Assembly (NCBI RefSeq): GCF_025370105.1
Contig: NZ_JANQBK010000012.1
Coordinates: 57,413-121,412 of the forward strand
Reading direction: 5' to 3'
DNA: 64,000 bases
Source: Sphingomonas hylomeconis
Lineage (GTDB): Bacteria > Pseudomonadota > Alphaproteobacteria > Sphingomonadales > Sphingomonadaceae
Part shown: positions 1 to 8,417 of the stretch, piece after piece
How positions within the stretch are numbered: position 1 is the first letter of the stretch
How the letters are laid out: each line of letters begins with the position of its first letter
Made by a program: the position numbers and the translations under genes
Notes under the pieces: model-generated
The model's input: only the letters and a program-made list of their open reading frames with translations
Database searches by the model: none
Told to the model about the DNA's origin: nothing

Positions 1-682
1 CGACCAGCGCGTCGATACGCCGCGTTGCCGGATCATATTGCAGATGCTGCACGATCCTGCCCAGACCCTCGATATCGTGCGCGAAGGCGGTCGCCGTGCG
101 CGTCGCCAGACGGCGCAGCGCGAGGAAGGCCGCACGCCGCTCGGCCGCGTCGAGCCGGCGCAGGATCGCGCGCGGCGATGTTTCCTCGGCCAGATCGAGC
201 AGCCGGGCAAAGGCCGGGGTCAATTGCATCGTGCCGCTGCTGAGATCCAGCCGCCAACCGAGCGGATCGGCCGGCGCGGTGGCGCGCCAGTCGCCGGCCA
301 TGCGCGCGGCATGGCGATGCGCGAAGCGCAGCGCCTGGACGAATTCCGCCTCGCTGAACGGGCTGGCCAGGAAATGCGTCGCGCCGGCATCGTAGAACCG
401 CGCGATCGCCTCGATATCGCCGCGCGATACCAGGACGAGCATCGCCCCGCCGTTCGAGCCCACCGCCCCGTCCAGCGAAGCCGCCGCAGCCAGGCCGTCG
501 GACAGCGCACCACGGGCATCGATCACCGCGACCGCCGAGCCGCTGGCCAGGAATCGGCGCGCCGCCCCGGCGGCACGGCGCGCGGCGACGACCTGCCAAC
601 CGGCATTGGCGGCCAGTGCGGCAAGCTCGTCGCGCTGCCGAAACGACAGGATATATAGCGGCGCAGGATCGACGTCGCTCAC
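1..682 (-). CDS. N-terminal part of a probable GGDEF/EAL-type signalling protein (partial)
   Basis: The gene starts at a GTG (680-682) preceded by a purine-rich AGGGGG about 8 nt upstream, and runs off the left edge after 227 codons. Residues about 8-125 read as a receiver-like alpha/beta domain (start LYILSFRQRDELAAL, end SPFSEAEFVQALRFAHRH), but no phosphoacceptor aspartate is evident in the expected acidic setting, so it looks like a degenerate receiver. Residues about 140-225 resemble a PAS-like linker. In sphingomonads this N-terminus, divergent from moaA, usually belongs to diguanylate cyclase/phosphodiesterase proteins. That is recollection of the family, because the catalytic domains lie outside the window. 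It is transcribed divergently from moaA. Longer open frames on both strands here have arginine-rich shadow composition and were not used. Confidence 0.6.
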   Translation of the reverse strand, partial: MSDVDPAPLYILSFRQRDELAALAANAGWQVVAARRAAGAARRFLASGSAVAVIDARGALSDGLAAAASLDGAVGSNGGAMLVLVSRGDIEAIARFYDAGATHFLASPFSEAEFVQALRFAHRHAARMAGDWRATAPADPLGWRLDLSSGTMQLTPAFARLLDLAEETSPRAILRRLDAAERRAAFLALRRLATRTATAFAHDIEGLGRIVQHLQYDPATRRIDALV

Positions 683-807
683 CCCTGATCCCCCTGTCGA
701 AAAAAGCCCCGGCACCTTCCTTCACTCTCCGACGTTTACAAAAGACAAACAAGGCGTCTCGTGCTGCGCTCTTGTGACACTCCCTCCAAAGGCTTAGCTC
801 TCCGCCC

Positions 808-1818
808 ATGACCTGCGCGCCCAACCTTATCGACAGCCATGGTCGTACGATCAGCTATCTCCGCATCTCGGTGACCGACCGCTGCGACCTGCGCTGCCGC
901 TATTGCATGGCCGAGCATATGACATTCCTGCCCAAGGCGGCGGTGCTCAGCCTCGAGGAAATGGCGATCATCGCCGAGCGCTTCATCGCGCGCGGGATCC
1001 GCAAGATCCGGCTGACCGGCGGCGAACCGCTGGTGCGCCGCGATGTCGAGCAACTCGTGCGGCGACTGGGCAGCCATGTCGGCGCCAACGGCGCCGCGGG
1101 CGGGCTCGACGAGCTGACCATGACGACCAACGGCAATCATCTCGTCGAGCATGCCGCCGCTTTGGTCGATGCCGGCATGCGCCGCATCAATGTCAGCCTC
1201 GACACGCGCGATCCCGATCTGTTTCGCTACATCACGCGGCACGGCGATGTCGCGCGGGTGATCGGCGGCATCTTCGCGGCCCGCGACGCTGGCCTGCGCG
1301 TCAAGATCAACATGGTCGCGCTGAATGGCCAGAACGACCGCGAAATCGCCCCGATGCTCGCCTGGTGCCGCGACGAGGGGCTGGATCTCACGCTGATCGA
1401 AACCATGCCGCTGGGCGCGATCGACGAGGACCGCACCGATCGTTTCCTGCCGCTCACCGCGGTGCTCGACGAGCTCAAGGAAGCCTTCCCGCTGGTCCGC
1501 GACACGCACAATAGCGGCGGCCCGGCGCGCTACTGGCGAATCGATGGCAGCGATACGCGGCTCGGCCTGATCTCGCCGCTGACCGCCAATTTCTGCAGCA
1601 CGTGCAATCGCGTGCGGCTGACCACCGAGGGGATCCTCTATACCTGTCTCGGCCATGACGATCAGGTCGATCTCAAGACGATCCTGCGTCAGCAGGGCGT
1701 GGTCGGGCTCGATGCGGCGCTGGATGCGGCGATGAACACCAAGCCCGAGCGGCACGAATTCGATATCGCCGCCACCGCGCCCGCCGTCAGTCGGCATATG
1801 AGCGTGACCGGCGGATGA
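808..1818 (+). CDS. moaA: GTP 3',8-cyclase MoaA (molybdenum cofactor biosynthesis)
   Basis: Radical SAM enzyme that converts GTP to 3',8-cyclo-GTP, the first step of molybdopterin synthesis, in the cytoplasm. The N-terminal CxxxCxxC cluster for the SAM-binding [4Fe-4S] centre is C26, C30 and C33. The SAM-side GGEP motif is at 71-74. The second, substrate-binding cluster is C263, C266 and C280, and the chain ends in the conserved Gly-Gly tail. At 336 aa it is full length. No strong ribosome-binding site precedes the ATG, but the N-terminus matches the family start. Its stop overlaps the nadK start by 4 nt (ATGA), so the two are probably co-transcribed. Confidence 0.96.
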   Translation: MTCAPNLIDSHGRTISYLRISVTDRCDLRCRYCMAEHMTFLPKAAVLSLEEMAIIAERFIARGIRKIRLTGGEPLVRRDVEQLVRRLGSHVGANGAAGGLDELTMTTNGNHLVEHAAALVDAGMRRINVSLDTRDPDLFRYITRHGDVARVIGGIFAARDAGLRVKINMVALNGQNDREIAPMLAWCRDEGLDLTLIETMPLGAIDEDRTDRFLPLTAVLDELKEAFPLVRDTHNSGGPARYWRIDGSDTRLGLISPLTANFCSTCNRVRLTTEGILYTCLGHDDQVDLKTILRQQGVVGLDAALDAAMNTKPERHEFDIAATAPAVSRHMSVTGG

Positions 1819-2591
1819 GCGAACAGCGCCGCGCGCTCGTCGCCTCCCCTACCCCGCCGGCGCAGGCCGCGGCGCGGGAACTCGCCGATACGCATGATTG
1901 GGTGCCGGTCGAGGACGCCGAGCTGATCGTCGCGCTCGGCGGCGATGGGTTCATGCTGCAGACGCTGCATGCGATGCTCGAGCGCCGCAAACCGGTCGTG
2001 CCGGTATTCGGCATGAATCTCGGCACGGTCGGCTTCCTGATGAACGAATGGCGCCGCCATGATCTCAACGATCGCCTCGCCCGGACCAAGACGTTCAAGG
2101 TCGTGCCGCTGGCGATGACCGCGCAGACGGTGGACGGCGAGATCGTCACGCTGCCGGCGATCAACGAAGTCTCGCTGCTGCGTGAGACGCGGCAGACTGC
2201 CAAGCTCGAAGTGACGCTCAACGATCGCATCGTGCTGCCGGAACTGGCCTGCGACGGCATTCTCGTCGCCACGCCGGCCGGATCGACCGCGTATAATTTC
2301 TCGGCGCAAGGCCCGATCCTGCCGCTCGGCTCGGCGATGCTCGCGCTGACCCCGATCAGCCCGTTCCGCCCGCGGCGCTGGCGCGGCGCGATCCTGCCCG
2401 ACAAGGCCCGGATCGGCATCCGCGTGCTCGATCCGGGCAAGCGGCCGGTCAGCGCCGTTGCCGACCAGCGCGAGGTCCGCGATGTCGCGCGCGTCGATAT
2501 CGTCATCGACCGCGCCCGCGAACTCACCCTGCTGTTCGATCCCGAGCATGCGCTCGACGATCGCATCACGATGGAGCAATTCGCCGCCTGA
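1815..2591 (+). CDS. nadK: NAD kinase
   Basis: Cytoplasmic ATP-dependent kinase that makes NADP from NAD. The GGDG motif sits near residue 41, the NE motif in the stretch AINEVSLLR near 120, and the GSTAYNFSAQGP loop near 155. All three are hallmarks of the family. The protein is 258 aa, the short form common in alphaproteobacteria, which lacks the N-terminal extension of the E. coli enzyme. It overlaps moaA by 4 nt and is followed about 70 nt later by a tRNA gene that has its own promoter. Confidence 0.94.
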   Translation: MSEQRRALVASPTPPAQAAARELADTHDWVPVEDAELIVALGGDGFMLQTLHAMLERRKPVVPVFGMNLGTVGFLMNEWRRHDLNDRLARTKTFKVVPLAMTAQTVDGEIVTLPAINEVSLLRETRQTAKLEVTLNDRIVLPELACDGILVATPAGSTAYNFSAQGPILPLGSAMLALTPISPFRPRRWRGAILPDKARIGIRVLDPGKRPVSAVADQREVRDVARVDIVIDRARELTLLFDPEHALDDRITMEQFAA

Positions 2592-2614
2592 GCAATATTT
2601 GCCGTCGAACGGGG

Positions 2615-2642
2615 TTGCATCCCGGTTCGAGCCGTTTATAGA
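2615..2642 (+). promoter_or_regulatory. Probable sigma-70 promoter of tRNA-Asn
   Basis: A -35 TTGCAT (2615-2620) and a -10 TATAGA (2637-2642) are separated by 16 bp. Transcription would begin about 2649-2652, roughly ten bases before the mature tRNA end. Placement and box quality support a housekeeping promoter, but it is inferred from sequence only. Confidence 0.55.
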
Positions 2643-2659
2643 CCCGGCCACGGCTTCAT

Positions 2660-2734
2660 TCCCCGATAGCTCAGCGGTAGAGTAGGTGACTGTTAATCAC
2701 TTGGTCGTTGGTTCGAATCCAACTCGGGGAGCCA
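2660..2734 (+). tRNA. tRNA-Asn (anticodon GTT)
   Basis: This is a 75-nt cloverleaf with the CCA end encoded (2732-2734). The acceptor arms TCCCCGA and TCGGGGA pair over all seven positions. The D-arm region contains AGCTCAGCGGTAGAG, the anticodon loop CTGTTAATC contains GTT, and the T arm contains GGTTCGAATCC. The discriminator base is G at 2731. It lies between nadK and the convergent psd gene. Confidence 0.97.
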
Positions 2735-2857
2735 GTCTTTACGATGTGACGCTGCCGATCCACCCAGTGGATCGGGAGCGCCATCGCCCCCCTCCCTTCT
2801 GATAGCCGACCGAACGGATGTCGCCTTGCGCCTGACGGCATTGCCGTCGGCGTGCGA

Positions 2858-3709
2858 TCAGGCCGGGCGATCGCCCATCCGCTCACCGAGCCGCACCGGC
2901 CGTTCCGGCCTCCAGCCATCGTCGAACGCGATCGTTCCCGGCTGGAACAGCATCACCACCGTCGAGCCGAGCAGGAAGCGGCCCATCTCCTCGCCCTGCT
3001 CCAGAAAGATCTGCTGGTCGTCGTAGCACCATTCGCTCGGCGCGCCCGGGCGCGTCGCTTTGACCACGCCGTGCCACGGTGTGGCCATGCTCCCGACGAT
3101 CGTTGCGCCGACCAGCACCATTACGAAGCGCCCGTGCGCCGGGCTGTCGAACACGCACACCACGCGCTCGTTGCGCGCGAACAGATTGGGCACGCCGCGC
3201 GCGGTGACCGGGTTGACCGAAAACAGGCTGCCGGGAATGTGGATCATGCGCATCAACCGGCCGGCACACGGCATGTGGAGGCGGTGATAATCGCGCGGCG
3301 ACAGATAGAGGTTGGCAAAGCTGCCATGGCGGAACGTGGCGGCCAGCGTGGCGTCGCCGCCGACGAGATCGGTCGTGGTGAAGCGGTGCCCCTTGGCCTG
3401 GACGATATGATGATCGTCGATCGCGCCCAGCTGGCTGATCGCGCCGTCCACCGGGCTGACGAACGCTGCGGACGCCAGCGGCCGCGCGCCGTCGCGCAGC
3501 GGCCGCGTGAAGAAGTCGTTGAAGCTCGCATAGCTGGCAAGGTCCGGATTGGCCGCCTCGCGCATGTCGACGCCGTACCGGGCGACGAACCAGCGGATCA
3601 GCCGGGTGGTCATCGCCCCGCCGCGCGCGCCGGCGATCCGGCCCGCCAGCAGCGTCAGCCGCCGTTTGGGCAGGGCATGTTGCAGCAGGACGGCGAAACG
3701 ATCGGACAT
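2858..3709 (-). CDS. psd: Phosphatidylserine decarboxylase proenzyme
   Basis: Membrane-associated enzyme that makes phosphatidylethanolamine from phosphatidylserine. The self-cleavage motif LGST is at residues 247-250. Processing before Ser249 would produce the pyruvoyl group. The other members of the Asp-His-Ser triad are visible as D88 in SPVDGA and H145 in YHRLH. The 283-aa length fits the bacterial proenzyme. No phosphatidylserine synthase gene is adjacent. The gene converges on tRNA-Asn. Confidence 0.95.
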   Translation of the reverse strand: MSDRFAVLLQHALPKRRLTLLAGRIAGARGGAMTTRLIRWFVARYGVDMREAANPDLASYASFNDFFTRPLRDGARPLASAAFVSPVDGAISQLGAIDDHHIVQAKGHRFTTTDLVGGDATLAATFRHGSFANLYLSPRDYHRLHMPCAGRLMRMIHIPGSLFSVNPVTARGVPNLFARNERVVCVFDSPAHGRFVMVLVGATIVGSMATPWHGVVKATRPGAPSEWCYDDQQIFLEQGEEMGRFLLGSTVVMLFQPGTIAFDDGWRPERPVRLGERMGDRPA

Positions 3710-3891
3710 GTGCGAAACCCTCGACTATCAAACAGTGCCTGTCGCGATCGATCGCGCGGTGCGGCACGCCCGTCGCGGGGTCGCACGCCACTGGATCGGC
3801 GCATGGCGCCAAATCCGGCTGCCGATCAAGCGCAATCCTTGCCTGATGCGCGCGGAAGGCGCAGATCGACGGCACAACCCGGGAGCATGTC

Positions 3892-4191
3892 ATGGCCATC
3901 AAGATCGTCGCCTTCGTCACCGTCAAGCCTGGCGCGGAGGACGATTTCGTCGCCGCAGCGCAAATTTGCGTCGCGGCATCGCGCGCCGAGCCCGGCGTTC
4001 AGCATTACGATCTGTGGCGCGAAACCAGCGGCGCACGTCGCTTCGTGTTCAACGAACTCTATGCCGACGATGCCGCCGTCCAGGCGCATATGGCATCGGA
4101 TCACTTCAAGGCGTTCGGCCTCGCCGCGCGCGACCTGGCCGCCGCCCGCCCCGAGATCATCGCGACGGAAGCCGTGGATGTCGCGGACTGA
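3892..4191 (+). CDS. Putative quinol monooxygenase (ABM domain)
   Basis: This 99-aa protein is a single antibiotic-biosynthesis-monooxygenase fold. It begins with the strand IVAFVTVKPG, has the central EPGVQHYDLWRET segment typical of the family, and ends after a helix containing the usual MASDHFKAF-type stretch. Members are small dimeric cytoplasmic proteins that oxidise quinols or act on reactive by-products. The substrate cannot be read from the sequence. A GGGAGC lies about 7 nt before the chosen ATG. Confidence 0.8.
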   Translation: MAIKIVAFVTVKPGAEDDFVAAAQICVAASRAEPGVQHYDLWRETSGARRFVFNELYADDAAVQAHMASDHFKAFGLAARDLAAARPEIIATEAVDVAD

Positions 4192-4315
4192 GGCGCGGCG
4201 GCTGGGCCCCGCCCCGCGCATGCCGGCCGATCGCCGCTGACGGCGCGGTTTGACAGCAGGCGGCGCCACCCCTAGCCCGCTGCTGCGACCCGTTCTCAAC
4301 ATTCCGGCACATTTC

Positions 4316-5482
4316 ATGACGAGTTCCTCGATCCGCGCCTGGTATCTCGTGCACAAATGGACCAGCTTGGTCTGCACCATCTTCCTGCTGATGCTGTGCA
4401 TCACGGGCCTGCCGCTGATCTTCAGCGACGAGATCGACCGGTGGGGCGGCGGCGCGCCGGATTACGGCATGCCCGGTGTGGGGTCGTCAGGCACCGCGCC
4501 GGGGCTGCTGCCGCTCGACGTGATGTTGGCCAAGGCGCTCGCCGCGCGGCCGGGCGAGGTGCCGCTGTTCATGGCGTTCGACAACGACCAGCCGTCGATG
4601 ACGATCACCACCGGGCCGCGCCCCGATGCACCGGTCGCCGCGATGACGATCCAGCTGTTCGATCGCTCGACCGGCCGGCAGCTCGGCAAGGCGGAAGACA
4701 GCGGCGTGATGCCGTTCCTGCTGCAGCTCCATACAGACCTGTTCCTGGGGCTGCCGGGCATGCTGTTCCTTGGCGCGATGGGACTGCTGTTCGTCGCAGC
4801 GCTCGTCTCGGGCGTGGTGCTCTACGCGCCGTTCATGCGCAAACTCCCCTTCGGGACGCTGCGGACGCGGCGCAGCACGCGCCTCAAATGGCTCGATTAT
4901 CACAACCTGCTCGGCATCGTCGCGTTGGCCTGGATGACGGTCGTGGGCGTCACCGGCGTGATCAACACGCTGGAAGAACCGATCAACACGCTCTGGCAGC
5001 AGGACGAGCTCGCCGCGATGACCCGCCAATATGCCGGGCGCGGCGCGCTACCACCGGCACGCTACGGGTCGCTCGACACGGCGATGGCCGCGGCGCGCAA
5101 GGCGCTGCCCGGCAACAACCCGCAATTCATCGGTTTTCCCGGCGGCAGCTTCAGCTCGAAGCACCATTATGCGGTGTTCTTCCAGGGCGATACGCCGCTC
5201 ACCCAGCATTTGCTGACCCCCGCGCTGATCGATGCCGAAACCGGCGCCTTCACCACCGCGCGCTCGATGCCGTGGTACAACAAGGCGCTGTCGCTGTCGC
5301 GGCCGCTGCATTTCGGCGACTATGGCGGGCTGCCGCTGAAGATCCTGTGGGCGATGCTCGATATTTTCTCGATCATCGTGCTTATCACTGGCCTGTATCT
5401 CTGGCTCGGCAAGCGCCGTGCGTCCCCGGCCGCGCATGTCCGCGAGGTCGAGACCGGCGGCATCGCGGCCCCCGCGGAATGA
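4316..5482 (+). CDS. PepSY-associated transmembrane protein
   Basis: Inner-membrane protein of about 388 aa with four clear hydrophobic helices: near residues 13-35, about 140-170, about 195-225, and one close to the C-terminus (ILWAMLDIFSIIVLITGLYLW). Histidines lie beside helices (VHKW, LQLH, LDYHN, RPLHF), the pattern of PepSY_TM proteins linked to ferric-siderophore or haem reduction. That function is a family inference. An in-frame TTG at 4250 would extend the protein, but the ATG at 4316 begins exactly at the conserved N-terminus. The stop overlaps the next small gene by 4 nt (ATGA). Confidence 0.8.
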   Translation: MTSSSIRAWYLVHKWTSLVCTIFLLMLCITGLPLIFSDEIDRWGGGAPDYGMPGVGSSGTAPGLLPLDVMLAKALAARPGEVPLFMAFDNDQPSMTITTGPRPDAPVAAMTIQLFDRSTGRQLGKAEDSGVMPFLLQLHTDLFLGLPGMLFLGAMGLLFVAALVSGVVLYAPFMRKLPFGTLRTRRSTRLKWLDYHNLLGIVALAWMTVVGVTGVINTLEEPINTLWQQDELAAMTRQYAGRGALPPARYGSLDTAMAAARKALPGNNPQFIGFPGGSFSSKHHYAVFFQGDTPLTQHLLTPALIDAETGAFTTARSMPWYNKALSLSRPLHFGDYGGLPLKILWAMLDIFSIIVLITGLYLWLGKRRASPAAHVREVETGGIAAPAE

Positions 5483-5670
5483 GCGCACGCCGCACTTCGC
5501 GACGGCGCCTACGCGCGATCTTTGCCGCCCCGCTAGCGATCGCCGCGGCGAGCCTGGTGGCGCTGGTCGCGGCGCTGACCGGCGACGGCTGGCGCGACAC
5601 GCTTTCCTGGGTCGGGCTTTCGGTACCGATCCTCACCGTCGTCTGGGCAATGCGCGCCCGCCCTTCCTGA
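5479..5670 (+). CDS. Small membrane protein, translationally coupled to the PepSY protein
   Basis: A 63-aa product with a basic N-terminus, then two hydrophobic stretches (about residues 14-34 and 43-59), ending in MRARPS. It overlaps the PepSY gene by ATGA, which suggests translational coupling and a shared membrane function. No family assignment is certain. It is taken as real because of the coupling, the membrane-protein composition and the absence of another coding frame. Alternative longer frames through this region are shadow composition. Confidence 0.6.
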   Translation: MSARRTSRRRLRAIFAAPLAIAAASLVALVAALTGDGWRDTLSWVGLSVPILTVVWAMRARPS

Positions 5671-5694
5671 ACGCCGCTGATGACCGCGGCGCAG

Positions 5695-6603
5695 TTACCA
5701 GCCGGCCAGGAAATCGAAGTTGCTGAACACGGATTCGCCGGTCCAGCGTTTGCACAGCCGGTCGACCGGCCACATGAACAGACCGCCGACGGCGAACCCC
5801 ACAAACACGGCGCCAAGGAACGCTCCGTCCGGCATCGCACCCGCCGGCCGCCCCATCAGCGCCGCGGCGGCTTGCACGCTCAGCAGGATGCCCGCCGCCA
5901 ACGCCACGAGTTCCAGCACGAAGAACAGCAACAGCAGCACAACGATGCCCAGCGAACGCCGCCGGGCTGCGGGCGTGTCGGCGCGGCGTTCGTGCTTTTC
6001 CGCCTGTCGCGCGTGTGCCCGCTGGCCGGACGTCAGACTGCGGGCAAACAACCATCGCCGCCCCGCCACAAAAAGCGCGCATACCAGCCCGAAGATCGTC
6101 AGCGCGACGTTGAAGGCGAGCGGTTGCGGGCGGGCGACGACCGCGATCGACAGCACCGCCATCCACAGGACGATCGTCCAATAGCCGGGATGGCCGCCGA
6201 AATCGGCTGCGCGCGCCGGCCGCGTGGCGCGCCGCCCCGAGACGGCGCGCGCCGGCGCATCGGCGTGCCAGCGTAGCGAGCCGTAGATCACCAGCCCGAT
6301 CGCCGACACGACGATGCCGACCACCGCCCCCATCGCCAGATCGCTCGATCCGGGCAGTGCCCGCGCCACGGCCAGCCAGGCGGCCCAGCAGCAAACCCCG
6401 AAGGCGCCCAGATGCAGCAGCAACGCTCGGTTGCCCGCCTTGGCAAGCGCGGCATGCTCCGCCGTGGTGACCGGCACCGCGGGGCCGCAGCCGCCGCGGC
6501 GAAACAGATAGCCGTCGCTGCTCGGCTCGAACTGCGCGGCGACGCCGGCCAGCCGCTCGATCGGCAAAGCATGTTTACGCATTGGCATTGTGGTCGGAGT
6601 CAT
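5695..6603 (-). CDS. Hypothetical multi-pass membrane protein
   Basis: A protein of 302 aa starting at the ATG at 6601-6603, which has AGGAG 7-9 nt upstream. An upstream in-frame start at 6621 is less well placed. About six hydrophobic helices are visible: residues about 60-80, 88-110, 140-158, 162-180, 215-240 and 262-282. A basic cytoplasmic loop rich in Arg and Lys separates the last pairs. The protein ends DFLAGW. No catalytic motif or family was recognised. It is followed divergently upstream by a TetR regulator on the same strand, so it may be its target. Confidence 0.7.
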   Translation of the reverse strand: MTPTTMPMRKHALPIERLAGVAAQFEPSSDGYLFRRGGCGPAVPVTTAEHAALAKAGNRALLLHLGAFGVCCWAAWLAVARALPGSSDLAMGAVVGIVVSAIGLVIYGSLRWHADAPARAVSGRRATRPARAADFGGHPGYWTIVLWMAVLSIAVVARPQPLAFNVALTIFGLVCALFVAGRRWLFARSLTSGQRAHARQAEKHERRADTPAARRRSLGIVVLLLLFFVLELVALAAGILLSVQAAAALMGRPAGAMPDGAFLGAVFVGFAVGGLFMWPVDRLCKRWTGESVFSNFDFLAGW

Positions 6604-6634
6604 GTCGGTCTCCTGTAACAAGGCGCGCCTCCGC

Positions 6635-7240
6635 TCAGGGGCGCGGGCGCGGGTTTCCGAAGGCGGCCAGGCTTTCCCGCACGCGGGTCAGCGCGACACT
6701 TTCGATATCGCTCTGGCCCATTGCCGCCCACGATCCGGTGATCGCGAAGCTACAATGGCCATGGACGGTGGCGACGAGCGAGCGCGCGAAGGTGCCCAGC
6801 TCCGGATCGAGCGGCCGCCCCACAGCGGTTGCGACTTCGGCGCCGACGATGCGCATCAGCCGCCCGCGCATCTCCTCTTGCTCAGCTGTGAGCGTCTCGC
6901 AGGCGGGGCGATGATCGTAGATCGCGGCCCAGCGTCGCGGATTCTCACGCGCGAAGCGGAAATAGCCGTGCGTCAATGCGGCGATCCGGTCCTCCCCCGC
7001 CGCCGCCAGGCTGCGTTCGAGTTCGTCCGCCCAATCGGCGAACGCCTGGGTATTGATCGCGGTGACCAGCCCGTCGACATTGCCGAACACGTTATGGATC
7101 GTGCCGATCGAATAGCCGACCCGCTTGGCGACCTCCCGTGCGGAAAAGTTGGCGAAGCCGACTTCGGCCATCAGCACGATCCCGGCCTCGAGAAGCAGGG
7201 CGCGCAGTTCGCTGCGGCTGTGGTCGGAACGTCTTCCCAT
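6635..7240 (-). CDS. TetR/AcrR-family transcriptional regulator
   Basis: A 201-aa protein with an N-terminal TetR helix-turn-helix (residues about 12-58). The recognition region FSAREVAKRVGYSIGTIHNVFG is the strongest evidence. The C-terminal half (WAAIYDH onward) matches the WHG-type ligand-binding domain. The start at 7238-7240 (MGRRSDHSRSE) is chosen because the DNA-binding domain begins there. The upstream extension is low-complexity. It lies directly upstream of the membrane gene at 5,695-6,603 in the same direction with a 31-nt gap, so co-transcription or local control is likely. The ligand is unknown. Confidence 0.88.
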   Translation of the reverse strand: MGRRSDHSRSELRALLLEAGIVLMAEVGFANFSAREVAKRVGYSIGTIHNVFGNVDGLVTAINTQAFADWADELERSLAAAGEDRIAALTHGYFRFARENPRRWAAIYDHRPACETLTAEQEEMRGRLMRIVGAEVATAVGRPLDPELGTFARSLVATVHGHCSFAITGSWAAMGQSDIESVALTRVRESLAAFGNPRPRP

Positions 7241-7313
7241 GATGGCGGCACGATCTCCGGTTGTCGGGGGGCAATGGTCGGTGGCTGCCGCGGCGCTCAC
7301 CGACCAGCCAGGC

Positions 7314-7775
7314 TCAGTTCGAGCGGCGGAACAACCGACCGCTATGCGGCGTCGCCGCACTGGACGGCTGCAGCGCCTGCAAACGCGTGACGATCCCGCT
7401 CCCCGTCCGGGTCATCGTGAACAGCGGTGCGGCCATACGATAGCGGCCGCGGCCGTCGACGGCAAACTTGTAGAATTTGATGATCACCGATTTTCCTTGC
7501 GGTGTCGCTGTGCACTGCATCTGCTCGTTGAGCTGAAAGCCCTCACCGCGCAGGCTGCACTGGGTCGGCCCGTTCCCCGGCCCGAGCGCCAGCGTGTAGG
7601 TGGTGAAGGCAACGATGCCTTCGGACGGCGTCGAGCCGCCGATCCGGCCGAGATTTTCTTCCCAGACATAGCGACCATGCCATGTCGCGAGCGGCGCAGC
7701 GCTGGCGCCCGTCGGCGCAACGGCGGCAAGCGTGGCGAGGCCGAGCGTGGCGGCGGTGGCGAAGGATCTGAACAT
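7314..7775 (-). CDS. Secreted hypothetical protein (DUF5991-like)
   Basis: A 153-aa precursor. It has a Sec signal peptide (MFRSFATAATLGLATLAA, cleavage near the ASA-AP site at about residue 26) followed by a compact domain starting WHGRYVWEENLGR. That motif resembles DUF5991 proteins from memory, whose function is unknown. Two cysteines in the mature part (CSL and CTA) could form a disulfide. The start at 7775 is set by the signal peptide. The longer upstream frame runs through the neighbouring gene and is not coding. Confidence 0.7.
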   Translation of the reverse strand: MFRSFATAATLGLATLAAVAPTGASAAPLATWHGRYVWEENLGRIGGSTPSEGIVAFTTYTLALGPGNGPTQCSLRGEGFQLNEQMQCTATPQGKSVIIKFYKFAVDGRGRYRMAAPLFTMTRTGSGIVTRLQALQPSSAATPHSGRLFRRSN

Positions 7776-7825
7776 CGTCTTACTCCCGTTAGGAATGGTT
7801 GAAACGTATGGAGCGCGGTTCGGCT

Positions 7826-8218
7826 TCACCGCGCATGGAGCGGCATGCGGCCGGTCAGCGGGGTGATGGCATAATCGCTGCCGCCGCGCGGCGACGGCCA
7901 CAGGGCAATCTGGAAGCGCTGCTTGGCGCCGCATGCATTGACCGTCCACTGCTCGAAATGACCGCCGCGCGCGACGGCCGGCTTGGTCGGCTGCGTCGGC
8001 AGATAATTTCGCGGCATGACCTGCATATGGGCCGAGAAGAGGAAGTGGCATCCGCCACTCACCTTTGCGTAATCCGATATCTTGCGCAGCACATCGACCG
8101 TCAGTTGCGGGCTCGCAAGGGTGCGGCCGCTGGTCTTGAGGTCATAGGCTGCGGCCGGTGCGCTGGCGATGGCGGCCGCTGCGAGCGCCGCACCAGTGAT
8201 CAGGAACTTCAACGTCAT
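7826..8218 (-). CDS. Secreted hypothetical protein
   Basis: A 130-aa precursor with a clear signal peptide (MTLKFLITGAALAAAAIASAPAAAY, cleavage about residue 24). An AGGAG lies about 8 nt before the ATG at 8216-8218. The mature region of about 105 aa has two cysteines (GGCHFLF and VNACGAK) and no recognised motif. It precedes the DUF5991-like gene on the same strand by 50 nt, so the two probably form an operon of small periplasmic proteins. Confidence 0.68.
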   Translation of the reverse strand: MTLKFLITGAALAAAAIASAPAAAYDLKTSGRTLASPQLTVDVLRKISDYAKVSGGCHFLFSAHMQVMPRNYLPTQPTKPAVARGGHFEQWTVNACGAKQRFQIALWPSPRGGSDYAITPLTGRMPLHAR

Positions 8219-8417
8219 GGTCTTTCTCCTGTGCGCGATCCGGGGGGATCGCCTGCGGCCTATCAACGCCGCGATCCAATAAATAAGCACCGCTCAATTA
8301 ACGCCAAATGAACAGCGTTCAATTATATTTGATGGGGTCGATGTGGCGCTAAAACAATCTGCTGGTGGAACGATCCTGGCGTCCCGTGCGTCGTTTCCGG
8401 GATACGGGAGACGAGAA

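Noticed and set aside
33..824. 263-codon minus-strand frame overlapping the moaA start
   Set aside because: Frame composition is shadow-like, and the third minus frame from the GTG at 682 gives a normal protein with a good ribosome-binding site.
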